DNA of 9,569 nt from Nitrospina sp. (GTDB lineage Bacteria > Nitrospinota > Nitrospinia > Nitrospinales > Nitrospinaceae). Location: positions 1 through 9,569 of the forward strand of contig SMVS01000002.1 in assembly GCA_004357435.1 (NCBI GenBank), written 5' to 3'. Of this stretch, positions 1-7,338 are shown piece by piece. The notes beneath the pieces are model-generated. The model saw only the letters and a list, made by a program, of their open reading frames with translations, had not been told where the DNA came from and searched no databases. Position 1 is the first letter of the stretch. The number at the start of each line of letters is the position of its first letter. The translations under genes were made by a program, and so were the position numbers.

Positions 1-714
1 GCCATCAAGGGCAAGCGGGTGTTGGACATCGCTTCCCATATCGGCACCTTCTCCTATGCGGCCCTGCAAATGGGCGCGGATTTTGTGCATGGGGTGGACA
101 CGGAGGAAGCCTTCACTCTCAAAAGTATCGATCTGTTCGAAAATCAGGGCATCCTCCCCATCCATTATAAATTTGAGACCCGGGACCTGTTTGAATATCT
201 GGAAAACCTGGAACCCAACAGTTTTGACACCATCTTGTGCTTCGGTATTTTGTACTACACCGCGGACCCTTACTACGCTCTCAGCTTGCTACGGAGAGCG
301 GCCAGGGAATGTGTGTTGTTGGATACCTTCACCGCTTATTACGCGGCTCTGCAGGGCAAGGATGCCGAGGAAATTTATCCTCACGTCAAAAATAAAACCA
401 TGGAGTTGCCCATGATGCTGGTGTCTCTCACCCAGCCGGGGAAAGGGGATTATCGTTTGCCGCGTTCCTTCACCTACAAGAATAAAAGCCTGAGCCTGAC
501 CTCCTATCCCACCCAGACCCTACTGGAGATTTGGTTGCACGCGCTGAACACGAGGTTCACCCTTCTGGACTGGTCGCCTTACATTCAAAAACCCTGTAGC
601 TGGCGAAAACTCCGCACCCAGAAACAAAAAGAAAATTCTCATTGGGCGGATGTCTATGCCAGCGGAGTGCGGGTATCCTACCGCCTCGATATTCTCCCGG
701 AGACGAAAGAATAA
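1..714 (+). CDS. Class I SAM-dependent methyltransferase, 3' part (5'-truncated)
   Basis: The reading frame is open from base 1, so the start lies upstream; 237 residues are visible. A GTG at 19 is only an internal valine inside the first SAM motif and should not be taken as the start. The fold is read from motif I (VLDIASHIGTFS, residues 7-18 of the fragment), the acidic end of strand 2 (GVD, about residue 33) and motif IV/post-motif (FDTILCFGILYY, about 75-86, then a DP..AL helix). The pattern FDT..F.G.LYY..DP..AL resembles the CmoB/DUF1698-like branch of methyltransferases. Motif I is unusual because the usual glycine-rich GxGxG is reduced to a single glycine. The substrate cannot be told; the C-terminal 100 residues carry no motif I recognise. 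The gene is convergent with the next one, 27 bases away. The fold is fairly sure, the substrate unknown. Confidence 0.8.
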   Translation, partial: AIKGKRVLDIASHIGTFSYAALQMGADFVHGVDTEEAFTLKSIDLFENQGILPIHYKFETRDLFEYLENLEPNSFDTILCFGILYYTADPYYALSLLRRAARECVLLDTFTAYYAALQGKDAEEIYPHVKNKTMELPMMLVSLTQPGKGDYRLPRSFTYKNKSLSLTSYPTQTLLEIWLHALNTRFTLLDWSPYIQKPCSWRKLRTQKQKENSHWADVYASGVRVSYRLDILPETKE

Positions 715-721
715 ACTGCAC

Positions 722-749
722 GGCCATTCATTGCGGCCCTTTTATTTTT
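722..749 (+). terminator. Possible weak terminator after the methyltransferase gene
   Basis: Just after the TAA stop, two GGCC tetramers (722-725 and 735-738) can pair around a 9-base loop and are followed directly by TTTTATTTTT (740-749). The stem is only 4 bp, so the hairpin alone is weak; the T tract is the main support. The T tract runs into the stop codon of the convergent gene. Confidence 0.3.
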
Positions 750-2028
750 CAATTTTCCCCGTGTAAATGAAATTCGCTTCGACAGCAATCTTGTCATGGA
801 GATAAACCAAAAACCATCTTTTGCCGGCCTCTCTCGCCAGAACCCACGCGAAATCCTTGAATAGAATTCCGGGCTGGCTCTTTTTGAATGCTTTATACAA
901 TAACGTGGAATATTTAACGGCGGACCCCACCCGGTATTTCTTAAACCAGGCATACACCGGGCTGGCAAAGAGCCAGTCGGAGGAATCCCTGACCAGATTG
1001 AGATGCGAACAGCGCAGGTTGAGAATTTTTCCGATCAAAGGTTTCGACTGCAACTCAGCGATTTGTTCAGCAAAACGGGCACTGCTCAACATCAGGTCAT
1101 ACAACCGGGCCTCGTGGATCGGCTTATTGGACCGGGGGTAATGATATCCCGCGATGCCGTCCACCAACCGCTCATAATGGATGCGGGCCTGCGTCCAGTC
1201 CAGTGGCCGTGGATGCAACAAAATCTGTTTGCGTGAATTTTTCACCTGCTCACGCACTCCGTCCGGCAAGGCCGTCTCGGGGAGCGGGGGAGACTCGTCC
1301 AGGTTTTCCAGATCGGGCAATACGTCTGCGGGAAGATCCTCTGATTTTTCATCCCGGTCCCGATAGACCTGCAGGGCCAATTTCCCCACCAACAGATACC
1401 AGCGGATAAGAAAAACTTTAAACACAATGTCGTACAGAAAATACTGAAACATTTTCATGCTCCAGAAAATCAGATCGAGACAACGCCAGACATACGCCGT
1501 CCATTTAAAAATAAAATAGACGCGCAGACGCGACAGAGAGCGTCCCACTTTGGATTCCTGCCACTCGGTTTTTTTGCGCCAGGCGCTGGAGAAAAATACG
1601 ATGTGCCGCAGGCGGAATTGGGTGATGGTTCGCACCCCAGGTATTTCGGCCAACGCCTCCACCTGAATTTTCAATTGCAGAAAAGCGTTCAACAGCGCTC
1701 CGAGCCGCGCTTCCTGCAAGGGCGATTTCGATTTCGGGTGGAAGTGCCCGGCAATTTCCTGGACAAGATCCCGGGTCTTGGAGAACACATGCAAATCGGC
1801 TTCACCCAACACCCATTTCTTGCGTAATGCTTCACAGCACTCGATGAGGCTTGCCAGCGCCCGGGCCTCCACCGGGTCGTCGGTCTCCAACTGGCGGCGT
1901 TTCAATTCCCGCAGGCGCGAGAGGTTCCACCAGCCGACACGCATCACGCCATAACCCTGAATCATCACCAAAACCAGAATGAGGATGAGGACCCCAGAGA
2001 CGGCTAACCAATTCAGTGGGTTTTCCAT
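742..2028 (-). CDS. Unknown membrane-anchored protein with internal duplication
   Basis: I do not recognise this 428-residue protein. Residues about 5-29 form a strong hydrophobic segment (LAVSGVLILILVLVMIQGYG), probably an N-terminal membrane anchor. A second aromatic and hydrophobic stretch at about 176-222 may be membrane-associated, followed by an acidic, proline-containing linker at about 225-255. Two copies of a 56-residue unit lie exactly 200 residues apart without gaps (88-143 and 288-343), with 19 identities that include LV..IAG, P.S..P..EARL..L and R..H. The whole protein thus looks like two related halves around the hydrophobic middle. I chose the ATG at 2028 because the anchor follows it at once. 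The frame continues to a GTG at 2085, which would add 19 non-hydrophobic residues; neither start has a clear ribosome binding site. It is transcribed away from the TPR/SUMF1 operon. Confidence 0.75.
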   Translation of the reverse strand: MENPLNWLAVSGVLILILVLVMIQGYGVMRVGWWNLSRLRELKRRQLETDDPVEARALASLIECCEALRKKWVLGEADLHVFSKTRDLVQEIAGHFHPKSKSPLQEARLGALLNAFLQLKIQVEALAEIPGVRTITQFRLRHIVFFSSAWRKKTEWQESKVGRSLSRLRVYFIFKWTAYVWRCLDLIFWSMKMFQYFLYDIVFKVFLIRWYLLVGKLALQVYRDRDEKSEDLPADVLPDLENLDESPPLPETALPDGVREQVKNSRKQILLHPRPLDWTQARIHYERLVDGIAGYHYPRSNKPIHEARLYDLMLSSARFAEQIAELQSKPLIGKILNLRCSHLNLVRDSSDWLFASPVYAWFKKYRVGSAVKYSTLLYKAFKKSQPGILFKDFAWVLAREAGKRWFLVYLHDKIAVEANFIYTGKIEK

Positions 2029-2128
2029 GGATATTTTTTCGCGTTGGAGGAATTCACCGGGCGGAAACCGCGCGGTGAAAATCACCGGCCGGACCCCGGT
2101 TGATAGTGTGGAATGGCTTGCTTGATGT

Positions 2129-2134
2129 TATAGT
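2129..2134 (+). promoter_or_regulatory. Possible -10 element for the lipoprotein operon
   Basis: TATAGT matches the sigma-70 -10 consensus at five of six positions and lies 72 bases before the TPR lipoprotein start. No good -35 box sits 16-18 bp upstream; a TTGATA at 2100-2105 is 23 bp away, too far for a normal promoter. A hairpin (GGAAC/GTTCC, 2150-2164) follows in the would-be leader. Confidence 0.25.
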
Positions 2135-2206
2135 TGGAAGGTTGTTGAAGGAACGGCGTGTTCCGCCGGCTCCCAGGAAACCAACCCTCATCACTCAAAG
2201 GCCCCC

Positions 2207-2659
2207 ATGCCCGCCCTCGCTCGGTTTATCAGCCCACGGTTCTCAACCCGGCGGTTTTTAGCCTTTCTGTTTTCTATCGGCTGCCTTTTAATTCTACCGC
2301 AATGCTCCGAAAAAAATAGCGCCGATTACGTTCAGGAAGGAATGGCCTATATCGAGCAACAAGACTTTGGCAAAGCCGAAACCGCGTTTCTCAAAGCCAT
2401 CGAAAAAAATCCGAAGAACCCTGAGGCCCATTATGGGGTGGGGGGAATTTACAATTACCGCAGACAGTATGAAAAAGCCAAGGCGGCGTTTCGCAACGCC
2501 CTCAAATCGGACCCCACCCATTTTGACGCTCACTACAGTCTCGGATACGCCCACGAACAACTGGGAGAAAACGAAGCGGCTGAAAAGGAATTCGCCGTGT
2601 ACAACCGGTTGAGGAAAAAAATGGATGCCGCTCTCAAAAAGGAGCAGGTGAAACGTTGA
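2207..2659 (+). CDS. TPR-repeat lipoprotein
   Basis: This 150-residue protein has a basic N-terminus, a hydrophobic segment (residues 17-31) and a cysteine at 33 (ILPQC), which reads as an imperfect lipobox because glutamine, not a small residue, precedes the cysteine. The mature part is made of three tetratricopeptide units, about 40-72, 73-106 and 107-137, with the usual alternation of small and aromatic residues (EGMAYIEQQDFGKAETAFLKA, then HYGVGGIYNY, then HYSLGYAHEQLGE) and proline at the repeat ends. TPR units bind other proteins, so it is likely a periplasm-facing scaffold; its partner is not visible, though the downstream SUMF1-like lipoprotein is the obvious candidate. Its TGA stop overlaps the next gene's TTG start. 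The site before the ATG has only AAAGG as a possible weak ribosome binding sequence. The fold is sure, lipid attachment likely, role unknown. Confidence 0.85.
   Translation: MPALARFISPRFSTRRFLAFLFSIGCLLILPQCSEKNSADYVQEGMAYIEQQDFGKAETAFLKAIEKNPKNPEAHYGVGGIYNYRRQYEKAKAAFRNALKSDPTHFDAHYSLGYAHEQLGENEAAEKEFAVYNRLRKKMDAALKKEQVKR
2640..2659 (+). promoter_or_regulatory. Ribosome binding site and TTGA stop/start overlap
   Basis: AGGAG (2640-2644) lies inside the end of the TPR gene and 11 bases before a TTG start at 2656. The TGA stop of the TPR gene is 2657-2659, so the two share TTGA. This supports TTG as the start and suggests that ribosomes finishing the first gene begin the second. Confidence 0.65.
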
Positions 2660-3582
2660 GACTGTGTATCACTCTCGGACTTTTGCTATCGTTCGCACTG
2701 GGCTGTTCCCAATCCTCAATCCGACCGTACCGGCCGCCGCCGCCCTCCGCGGCTGAAACAGAAAAACCCGCCAGCCCCACTCCACTTCTGGCTCCGGCCA
2801 AATCGCCGGCGCCAAAAAACCCAGGACTTTCGTTATTTCGGCCGCTGGCCGCCCCTCGATTTAAAAACAAAAATTACCTGCCCACCCACCTGCACCTCCA
2901 GGACCGCACGGTCATGGTGTTGGTTCCGGCCGGCACTTATCAGGTCAATGCCCCCTCTTCATCAAAGTCCGCCACTCGACTGACGGCGGTGACCCTGCCG
3001 GCTTTTTATATCGACCGTACTGAAATTACGGTGGAACGCTATCAGGCTTTTCAGGACGCATACGACGAAACCGGGTTCACCGGCGAACCTTCCTGCCCGC
3101 AGTGCCCGGCGGTCGGCATCGACTGGCACAGCGCGCGGCGTTATTGTCTGTGGGCCGGAAAACAATTGCCGACGGAAGCCGAGTGGGAAGCGGCGGCACG
3201 CGGGCCTTCGTCACAACGTCTGCCCTGGGGCCATAAACATTCCGCGCAAACCGGAAACATTCTGGGTGCGGAAGATGGTTTTGACTGGCTCGCGCCGGTC
3301 GGGTCGTTTCCGCGGGGGGCTTCACCGTTTGCCGCGTTGGACATGATCGGCAATGCCTGGGAATGGGTGCGCCCGGTTCCGGCCGTCGCGCTGGCGGGGG
3401 AAGCCAGGCCATCCGGGGAAAAATTCCAACGGGTCAAAGGCGGCAGTTGGAGGAGTCCCAAACAAATGGCGGTGATTTCCTTCCGCAATACGGTCGAATC
3501 GACGGTAAAAAATCCCACCTTCGGATTTCGCTGTGCCAAACCGGCGGCTCTTCTTTCCAACAAAGGGTCCGGGAATAAATAA
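2656..3582 (+). CDS. SUMF1/FGE-fold lipoprotein lacking the catalytic cysteines
   Basis: The 308-residue product starts with a lipoprotein signal (FALGC, cysteine 17), then a proline- and alanine-rich linker (about 24-57), then a formylglycine-generating-enzyme/SUMF1 domain (about 86-297). Family signatures seen in order are VPAGTY (90-94), LPAFYIDRTEIT (114-125), WHSARRYCLWAGKQLPTEAEWEAAARG (157-183, quoted in pieces: WAGKQLPTEAEWE is the core), LPWG, PVGSFPRG, LDMIGNAWEW (228-237), RVKGGSW (259-265) and FGFRCA (289-294). In true FGE the segment after GGS carries two catalytic cysteines; here those positions are Ser267 and Ala272, so formylglycine formation is unlikely and a structural or binding role is inferred. 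The region after WEWV is short for the family. The start TTG at 2656 overlaps the upstream TGA (TTGA), with AGGAG 11 bases before it, suggesting coupled translation. Confidence 0.88.
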   Translation: MRLCITLGLLLSFALGCSQSSIRPYRPPPPSAAETEKPASPTPLLAPAKSPAPKNPGLSLFRPLAAPRFKNKNYLPTHLHLQDRTVMVLVPAGTYQVNAPSSSKSATRLTAVTLPAFYIDRTEITVERYQAFQDAYDETGFTGEPSCPQCPAVGIDWHSARRYCLWAGKQLPTEAEWEAAARGPSSQRLPWGHKHSAQTGNILGAEDGFDWLAPVGSFPRGASPFAALDMIGNAWEWVRPVPAVALAGEARPSGEKFQRVKGGSWRSPKQMAVISFRNTVESTVKNPTFGFRCAKPAALLSNKGSGNK

Positions 3583-3587
3583 GAAAA

Positions 3588-3628
3588 GGCCAGATTCTTA
3601 CTTTGGAAGATTAAGTAAGAATCTGGCC
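3588..3628 (-). terminator. Strong intergenic hairpin, probable (bidirectional) terminator
   Basis: A perfect 16-bp stem is formed by GGCCAGATTCTTACTT (3588-3603) and its exact complement (3613-3628), with a 9-base loop. It sits between the ends of two convergent genes. Read on the minus strand, the hairpin is followed by TTTTCTTATTTATT, a good T-rich tail for ending nrdJ transcription. Read on the plus strand the tail is only CTTAAAAC, so it would be a weaker stop for the SUMF1 gene. A stem this long and exact could also be the remains of a small repeated palindromic element. Confidence 0.75.
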
Positions 3629-3670
3629 CTTAAAACGCGGTGATTCGGGTGACGGTGGTGGGTGAGAAGA

Positions 3671-6600
3671 TTATGAACAACCCGAAGTCGCACCGCAAGA
3701 TACGCATTTCAGGCAAGTCCCATTGCGCACCAGAGTCAACTGGCCACACTCGCCGCACGGGTCGCCTTCATATCCTTTCATTTTCGCTACTGCCATAGCC
3801 TGCTGAGTTCCCCCGGAACCATTGCTCATCGAACTGCCATTGCCGTTGCTATAAGTGAATCCCTTGGAATGCAATGGGGAGCCGCCATTAGTATGACCAT
3901 TGGAATGCGTGGTGCCATTTTCATTCTTCACCGGACTTTTCGGGTCCGGAGCCTTCAGGTGTTGGGCCGCATTGCCGGATATTTCATCATCGGAAACTTC
4001 TTCAGTTTTTTGCAGAGCGTCGCCGCGTAAATCTTCGGGAGTCACCTGGGCCAGATCGCTCCGGCCCAGGTAGCTGATGGCCAGCTCGCGGAAAATGTAA
4101 TCGATGGTGGAGGTCGCCATAGCGATGGTGCTGTTGCCGGTGACGATGCCATTGGGTTCAAAACGGGTGAACACGAAGGCATCCACGAACTCTTCCAGCG
4201 GCACACCGTGTTGCAGTCCCAGAGAAATTGAGATGGCGAAGCAGTTCATCAAACTGCGGTAAGCGGCACCTTCCTTGTGCATGTCGATGAATATTTCACC
4301 CAGAGTGCCGTCTTCGTATTCCCCGGTGCGCAGGTACACCTTGTGACCGCCCACCACAGCCTTTTGCGTGTACCCCTGGCGGCGATGGGGAAGCATGCGG
4401 CGATTCTTGCGGTCCCGTTCCCAAACCGCCTTGACCAGTTTTTCGGCCACCTGCAACGGTTCCCTTGCTTCCGGGTCTGCCAGTTCGGACAATTTGAAAT
4501 CGTCCGCCGCCACGCTGTTCAGCGGCTGACTCAATTTGGATCCGTCCCGGTACACGGCGGTGCCTTTGAGCATGAGTTTCCACGACAACATGTGCGCCGC
4601 TTCCACATCTTCAATAGTCGAATCGTTCGGCATGTTGATGGTTTTGGAAATGGCGCCGGAGATGAACGGTTGCGCCGCCGCCATTTTGTAAATGTGAGCT
4701 TCATGGGGGATGAACCGCTTGCCGTATTTGCCGCACTTGCTGGCGCAGTCGAAAACCGGGTAGTGTTCTTTTTTCAAATGCGGGGCGTTTTCAACGGTCA
4801 TCGTGCCGCACACCCAATCGTTGGCCTGCTGAATCTCTTCCGCTGAGAACCCGAGATGATCCAGCAGATTGAAGTCGAAGGCGTTCAACTGCTGATCGGA
4901 AATTTTCAAAACGTCCTGGCAGAAAGTTTTCCCCAGAGAGTGCTGGTTGAAGGCGAAGGTGATGTCAAATGCGCGCGGCAGTTCCGCTTCCACCCGGGCC
5001 AGAACTGCATCGGTGAACCCTTTGGCTTTCAGCGTTTTGGAATTGATGACCGGCGCACCGACCAGGCTCCCCGTGCCCACACAGTAATCCACCACGCCCC
5101 TGATCTGGTCCGGCGTGTATCCGAGGTTTTTGAGTGCCAGCGGAACCGATTGATTGATGATTTTAAAATACCCGCCGCCCGCCAGCTTCTTGTATTTGAC
5201 CAACGCGAAATCCGGTTCGATGCCGGTGGTGTCACAATCCATGAGCAGGCCGATCGTCCCGGTCGGCGCGATGCAAGTGGTCTGCGCGTTGCGGAATCCG
5301 TAGAGTTGCCCGAGGGCCAGTGCCTGGTCCCAGACATCCAGCGCGGCTTCCCGCAGATACTCCGGACAAAATTTGGGGTCCACGCCCTGCGGCGTAATGG
5401 TCAGGCCTTCGTATTCGTGAGGTTCGCAGTTTTTTATGGCGCGCTGATGGTTGCGCAGGACCTTCAGCATGTGGTGCCGGTTCGCCTCAAAATGAGGGAA
5501 AGGACCGACTTCATGGGCGATCTCAGCTGACATGGCGTAGGACGCGCCGGTGGTGATGGCCGTGATCGCGCCGGTGATCGCCTGTGCTTCTTTAGAATCG
5601 TAGGGGATTCCCGATACCATCAGCAGGGTGCCCAGATTGGCGTATCCCAAACCGAGAGTCCGATACTCATAACTTTTTTGCGCGATCGCCTTGTTGGGAA
5701 ATTGCGCCATGGTGACGGAGATTTCCAGCGTCAGGGTCCACAGCCGGCAGGCCTGGATGTAACGCTTGACCTCAAATTTGCCGGTGGCTTCGTCATAAAA
5801 TTTCATGAGGTTGATCGAAGCCAGGTTGCAGGCGGTGTCGTCCAGAAACATGTACTCGGAGCAGGGATTGGACGCGTTGATGCGGCCGCCCTCCGGGCAG
5901 GTGTGCCACTCGTTGATGGTGGTGTCGAACTGCACCCCGGGATCGGCCGAAGCCCAGGAGGACTCGTTCACTTTGCGCCACAGGTCCGCCGCCTTCACGG
6001 TTTTGGTGACCTTGTCCGTGATACGGGCTTTCAGATCCCAGTCGCCATCGCGCTCCACCGTGCGTAAAAATTCGTTGTCCAAGCGCACGGAATTGTTCGA
6101 GTTCTGGCCCGCCACCGTTTGATAGGCTTCGGAAGTCCAGTCGGTGTCGTACTCCTCGAATTCAATATCGCGCGCACCCTGTTTAGCCAGTTGAATCACG
6201 CGGTAAATATAATTTTCAGGGATGAAAGATTCCTTCGCCGCACGCACCGCCTGCCGCAGTTTCTGGTTGGCCTTGACATCAAACCGGGCCGCCGTTTCCT
6301 CCCAGTCCCAGCAGGCCTGAACGATTTTGCGCAGATGCTTGCGGCACATTTTACTGCCCACCGCGAGCGCGGCGACTTTTCGTTCCTCCTTGGCTTTCCA
6401 TTCAATGAATTCTTCGATATCCGGATGGTCGATGTCGAGGGTGACCATTTTGGCGGCGCGCCGGGTGGTGCCGCCGGATTTGATGGCGCCCGCGGCGCGA
6501 TCCCCGATCTTGAGAAAACTCATCAGGCCGGAGGAAGCGCCTCCGCCGGACAACAATTCGCCGGCGCCACGCAATTTCGAAAAGTTGGTGCCGGTGCCGG

Positions 6601-7285
6601 AACCGTATTTGAACAGCCGCGCCTCCTGGCACCACAAGTCCATGATGCCGCCTTCGTTGACCAAATCGTCTTTCAGCGAAAGGATGAAACAGGCATGCGG
6701 TTGCGGCCGCTCATACGCGTTCGGTGATTTTTCCAACTGGTTGGTTTCAGGATTGAAAAAATAATGGCCCTGGGCCGGTCCGTCAATGCCGTAGGCCCAG
6801 TTCAATCCGGTATTGAACCACTGCGGAGAATTGGGAGCCGCGTACTGCCCGGCCAGCATAAAGCACATTTGGGCATAATAACTGCGCGCCTCGTCCTCAT
6901 GGTTGAAGCACTTGCTCTTCCAGCCCCAGTAAGTCCAGCAACCGGCAAGGCGATGAAATACCTGGCGGGCGTCGGTCTCCGATCCCAATAATTCGGCTTC
7001 GCCCACCCCGGCCAAGGCTTCCGTATCCGGTTCCGAGGGACAAAGCCACTCGGGAACCCCGGCTTCCAAACGCTTCCGGGTGCAGGCGGGAACCCCCGCT
7101 TTGCGGAAATATTTCTGCGCCATGATATCCACCGCCACCTGCGACCAACCGCTCGGAACCATCACTTCACCAATCTCACTGACCACCGAACCATCGGCGT
7201 TGGTGATCCTGGAGGCGCGGTTCACAAATTCAATTTCGTGGTACGGGTCGTCCAGCCGGTCGGTGAAAGTGCGGGGGATATCCAT
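3671..7285 (-). CDS. nrdJ: Adenosylcobalamin-dependent class II ribonucleotide reductase, long form
   Basis: This cytosolic enzyme reduces ribonucleotides to deoxyribonucleotides using a radical made from coenzyme B12, with no separate radical-carrying subunit and no need for oxygen. The 1204-residue length matches the long form of the family. The N-terminal class II domain is seen around 43-66 (SGWSQVAVDIMAQKYFRKAG). The barrel core contains NSPQWFNTGL (152-161), HACF with Cys199, KYGSGTGTNFSKLRGAGE (226-243), NSNNSVR (395-401), the NPCSE motif (473-477) with the thiyl-radical Cys475, Cys486 (partner of Cys199 in the disulfide) and the phosphate-binding APTGTIG (673-679). A TSCPD domain covers about 970-1065. 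A Ser/Asn/Gly-rich linker (about 1122-1160) leads to a cysteine-rich tail (Cys1177, 1180, 1191, 1194, 1197, 1203), probably a zinc-ribbon or redox tail. GGAGAG lies 6 bases before the ATG. The gene appears to be transcribed alone. Confidence 0.97.
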   Translation of the reverse strand: MDIPRTFTDRLDDPYHEIEFVNRASRITNADGSVVSEIGEVMVPSGWSQVAVDIMAQKYFRKAGVPACTRKRLEAGVPEWLCPSEPDTEALAGVGEAELLGSETDARQVFHRLAGCWTYWGWKSKCFNHEDEARSYYAQMCFMLAGQYAAPNSPQWFNTGLNWAYGIDGPAQGHYFFNPETNQLEKSPNAYERPQPHACFILSLKDDLVNEGGIMDLWCQEARLFKYGSGTGTNFSKLRGAGELLSGGGASSGLMSFLKIGDRAAGAIKSGGTTRRAAKMVTLDIDHPDIEEFIEWKAKEERKVAALAVGSKMCRKHLRKIVQACWDWEETAARFDVKANQKLRQAVRAAKESFIPENYIYRVIQLAKQGARDIEFEEYDTDWTSEAYQTVAGQNSNNSVRLDNEFLRTVERDGDWDLKARITDKVTKTVKAADLWRKVNESSWASADPGVQFDTTINEWHTCPEGGRINASNPCSEYMFLDDTACNLASINLMKFYDEATGKFEVKRYIQACRLWTLTLEISVTMAQFPNKAIAQKSYEYRTLGLGYANLGTLLMVSGIPYDSKEAQAITGAITAITTGASYAMSAEIAHEVGPFPHFEANRHHMLKVLRNHQRAIKNCEPHEYEGLTITPQGVDPKFCPEYLREAALDVWDQALALGQLYGFRNAQTTCIAPTGTIGLLMDCDTTGIEPDFALVKYKKLAGGGYFKIINQSVPLALKNLGYTPDQIRGVVDYCVGTGSLVGAPVINSKTLKAKGFTDAVLARVEAELPRAFDITFAFNQHSLGKTFCQDVLKISDQQLNAFDFNLLDHLGFSAEEIQQANDWVCGTMTVENAPHLKKEHYPVFDCASKCGKYGKRFIPHEAHIYKMAAAQPFISGAISKTINMPNDSTIEDVEAAHMLSWKLMLKGTAVYRDGSKLSQPLNSVAADDFKLSELADPEAREPLQVAEKLVKAVWERDRKNRRMLPHRRQGYTQKAVVGGHKVYLRTGEYEDGTLGEIFIDMHKEGAAYRSLMNCFAISISLGLQHGVPLEEFVDAFVFTRFEPNGIVTGNSTIAMATSTIDYIFRELAISYLGRSDLAQVTPEDLRGDALQKTEEVSDDEISGNAAQHLKAPDPKSPVKNENGTTHSNGHTNGGSPLHSKGFTYSNGNGSSMSNGSGGTQQAMAVAKMKGYEGDPCGECGQLTLVRNGTCLKCVSCGATSGCS

Positions 7286-7290
7286 TAAAA

Positions 7291-7296
7291 CTCTCC
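7291..7296 (-). promoter_or_regulatory. Ribosome binding site of nrdJ
   Basis: Read on the minus strand, GGAGAG stands a few bases before the nrdJ ATG (spacer TTTTA plus flanking base), in a normal position. It fixes the start at 7285. Confidence 0.75.
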
Positions 7297-7338
7297 AAAT
7301 ACCAAAATTTTTAGCTCATCCCTTTTCCTCTGTTTTCT

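Noticed and set aside
2029..2085. Upstream GTG start at 2085 for the unknown membrane protein
   Set aside because: It adds 19 residues that are neither hydrophobic nor similar to a signal, it falls in a small hairpin (GGTGA/TCACC, 2074-2086), and the ATG at 2028 directly precedes the membrane anchor.
2207..2300. Twin-arginine (Tat) signal in the TPR lipoprotein (STRRFLAF)
   Set aside because: The two arginines are there, but the following residues are shifted from the consensus, and a TPR lipoprotein has no cofactor that would call for Tat export.
3636..3670. GGTG-rich stretch with short direct repeats before the nrdJ stop
   Set aside because: Only a few imperfect 4-5 base repeats over 35 bases; not enough for a repeat array or attachment site.
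4277..6727. Long plus-strand ORFs opposite nrdJ (4277-4846, 4856-5530, 6119-6727)
   Set aside because: They lie wholly inside the well-supported nrdJ frame, show no family motifs, and are typical antisense shadows in GC-rich coding DNA.
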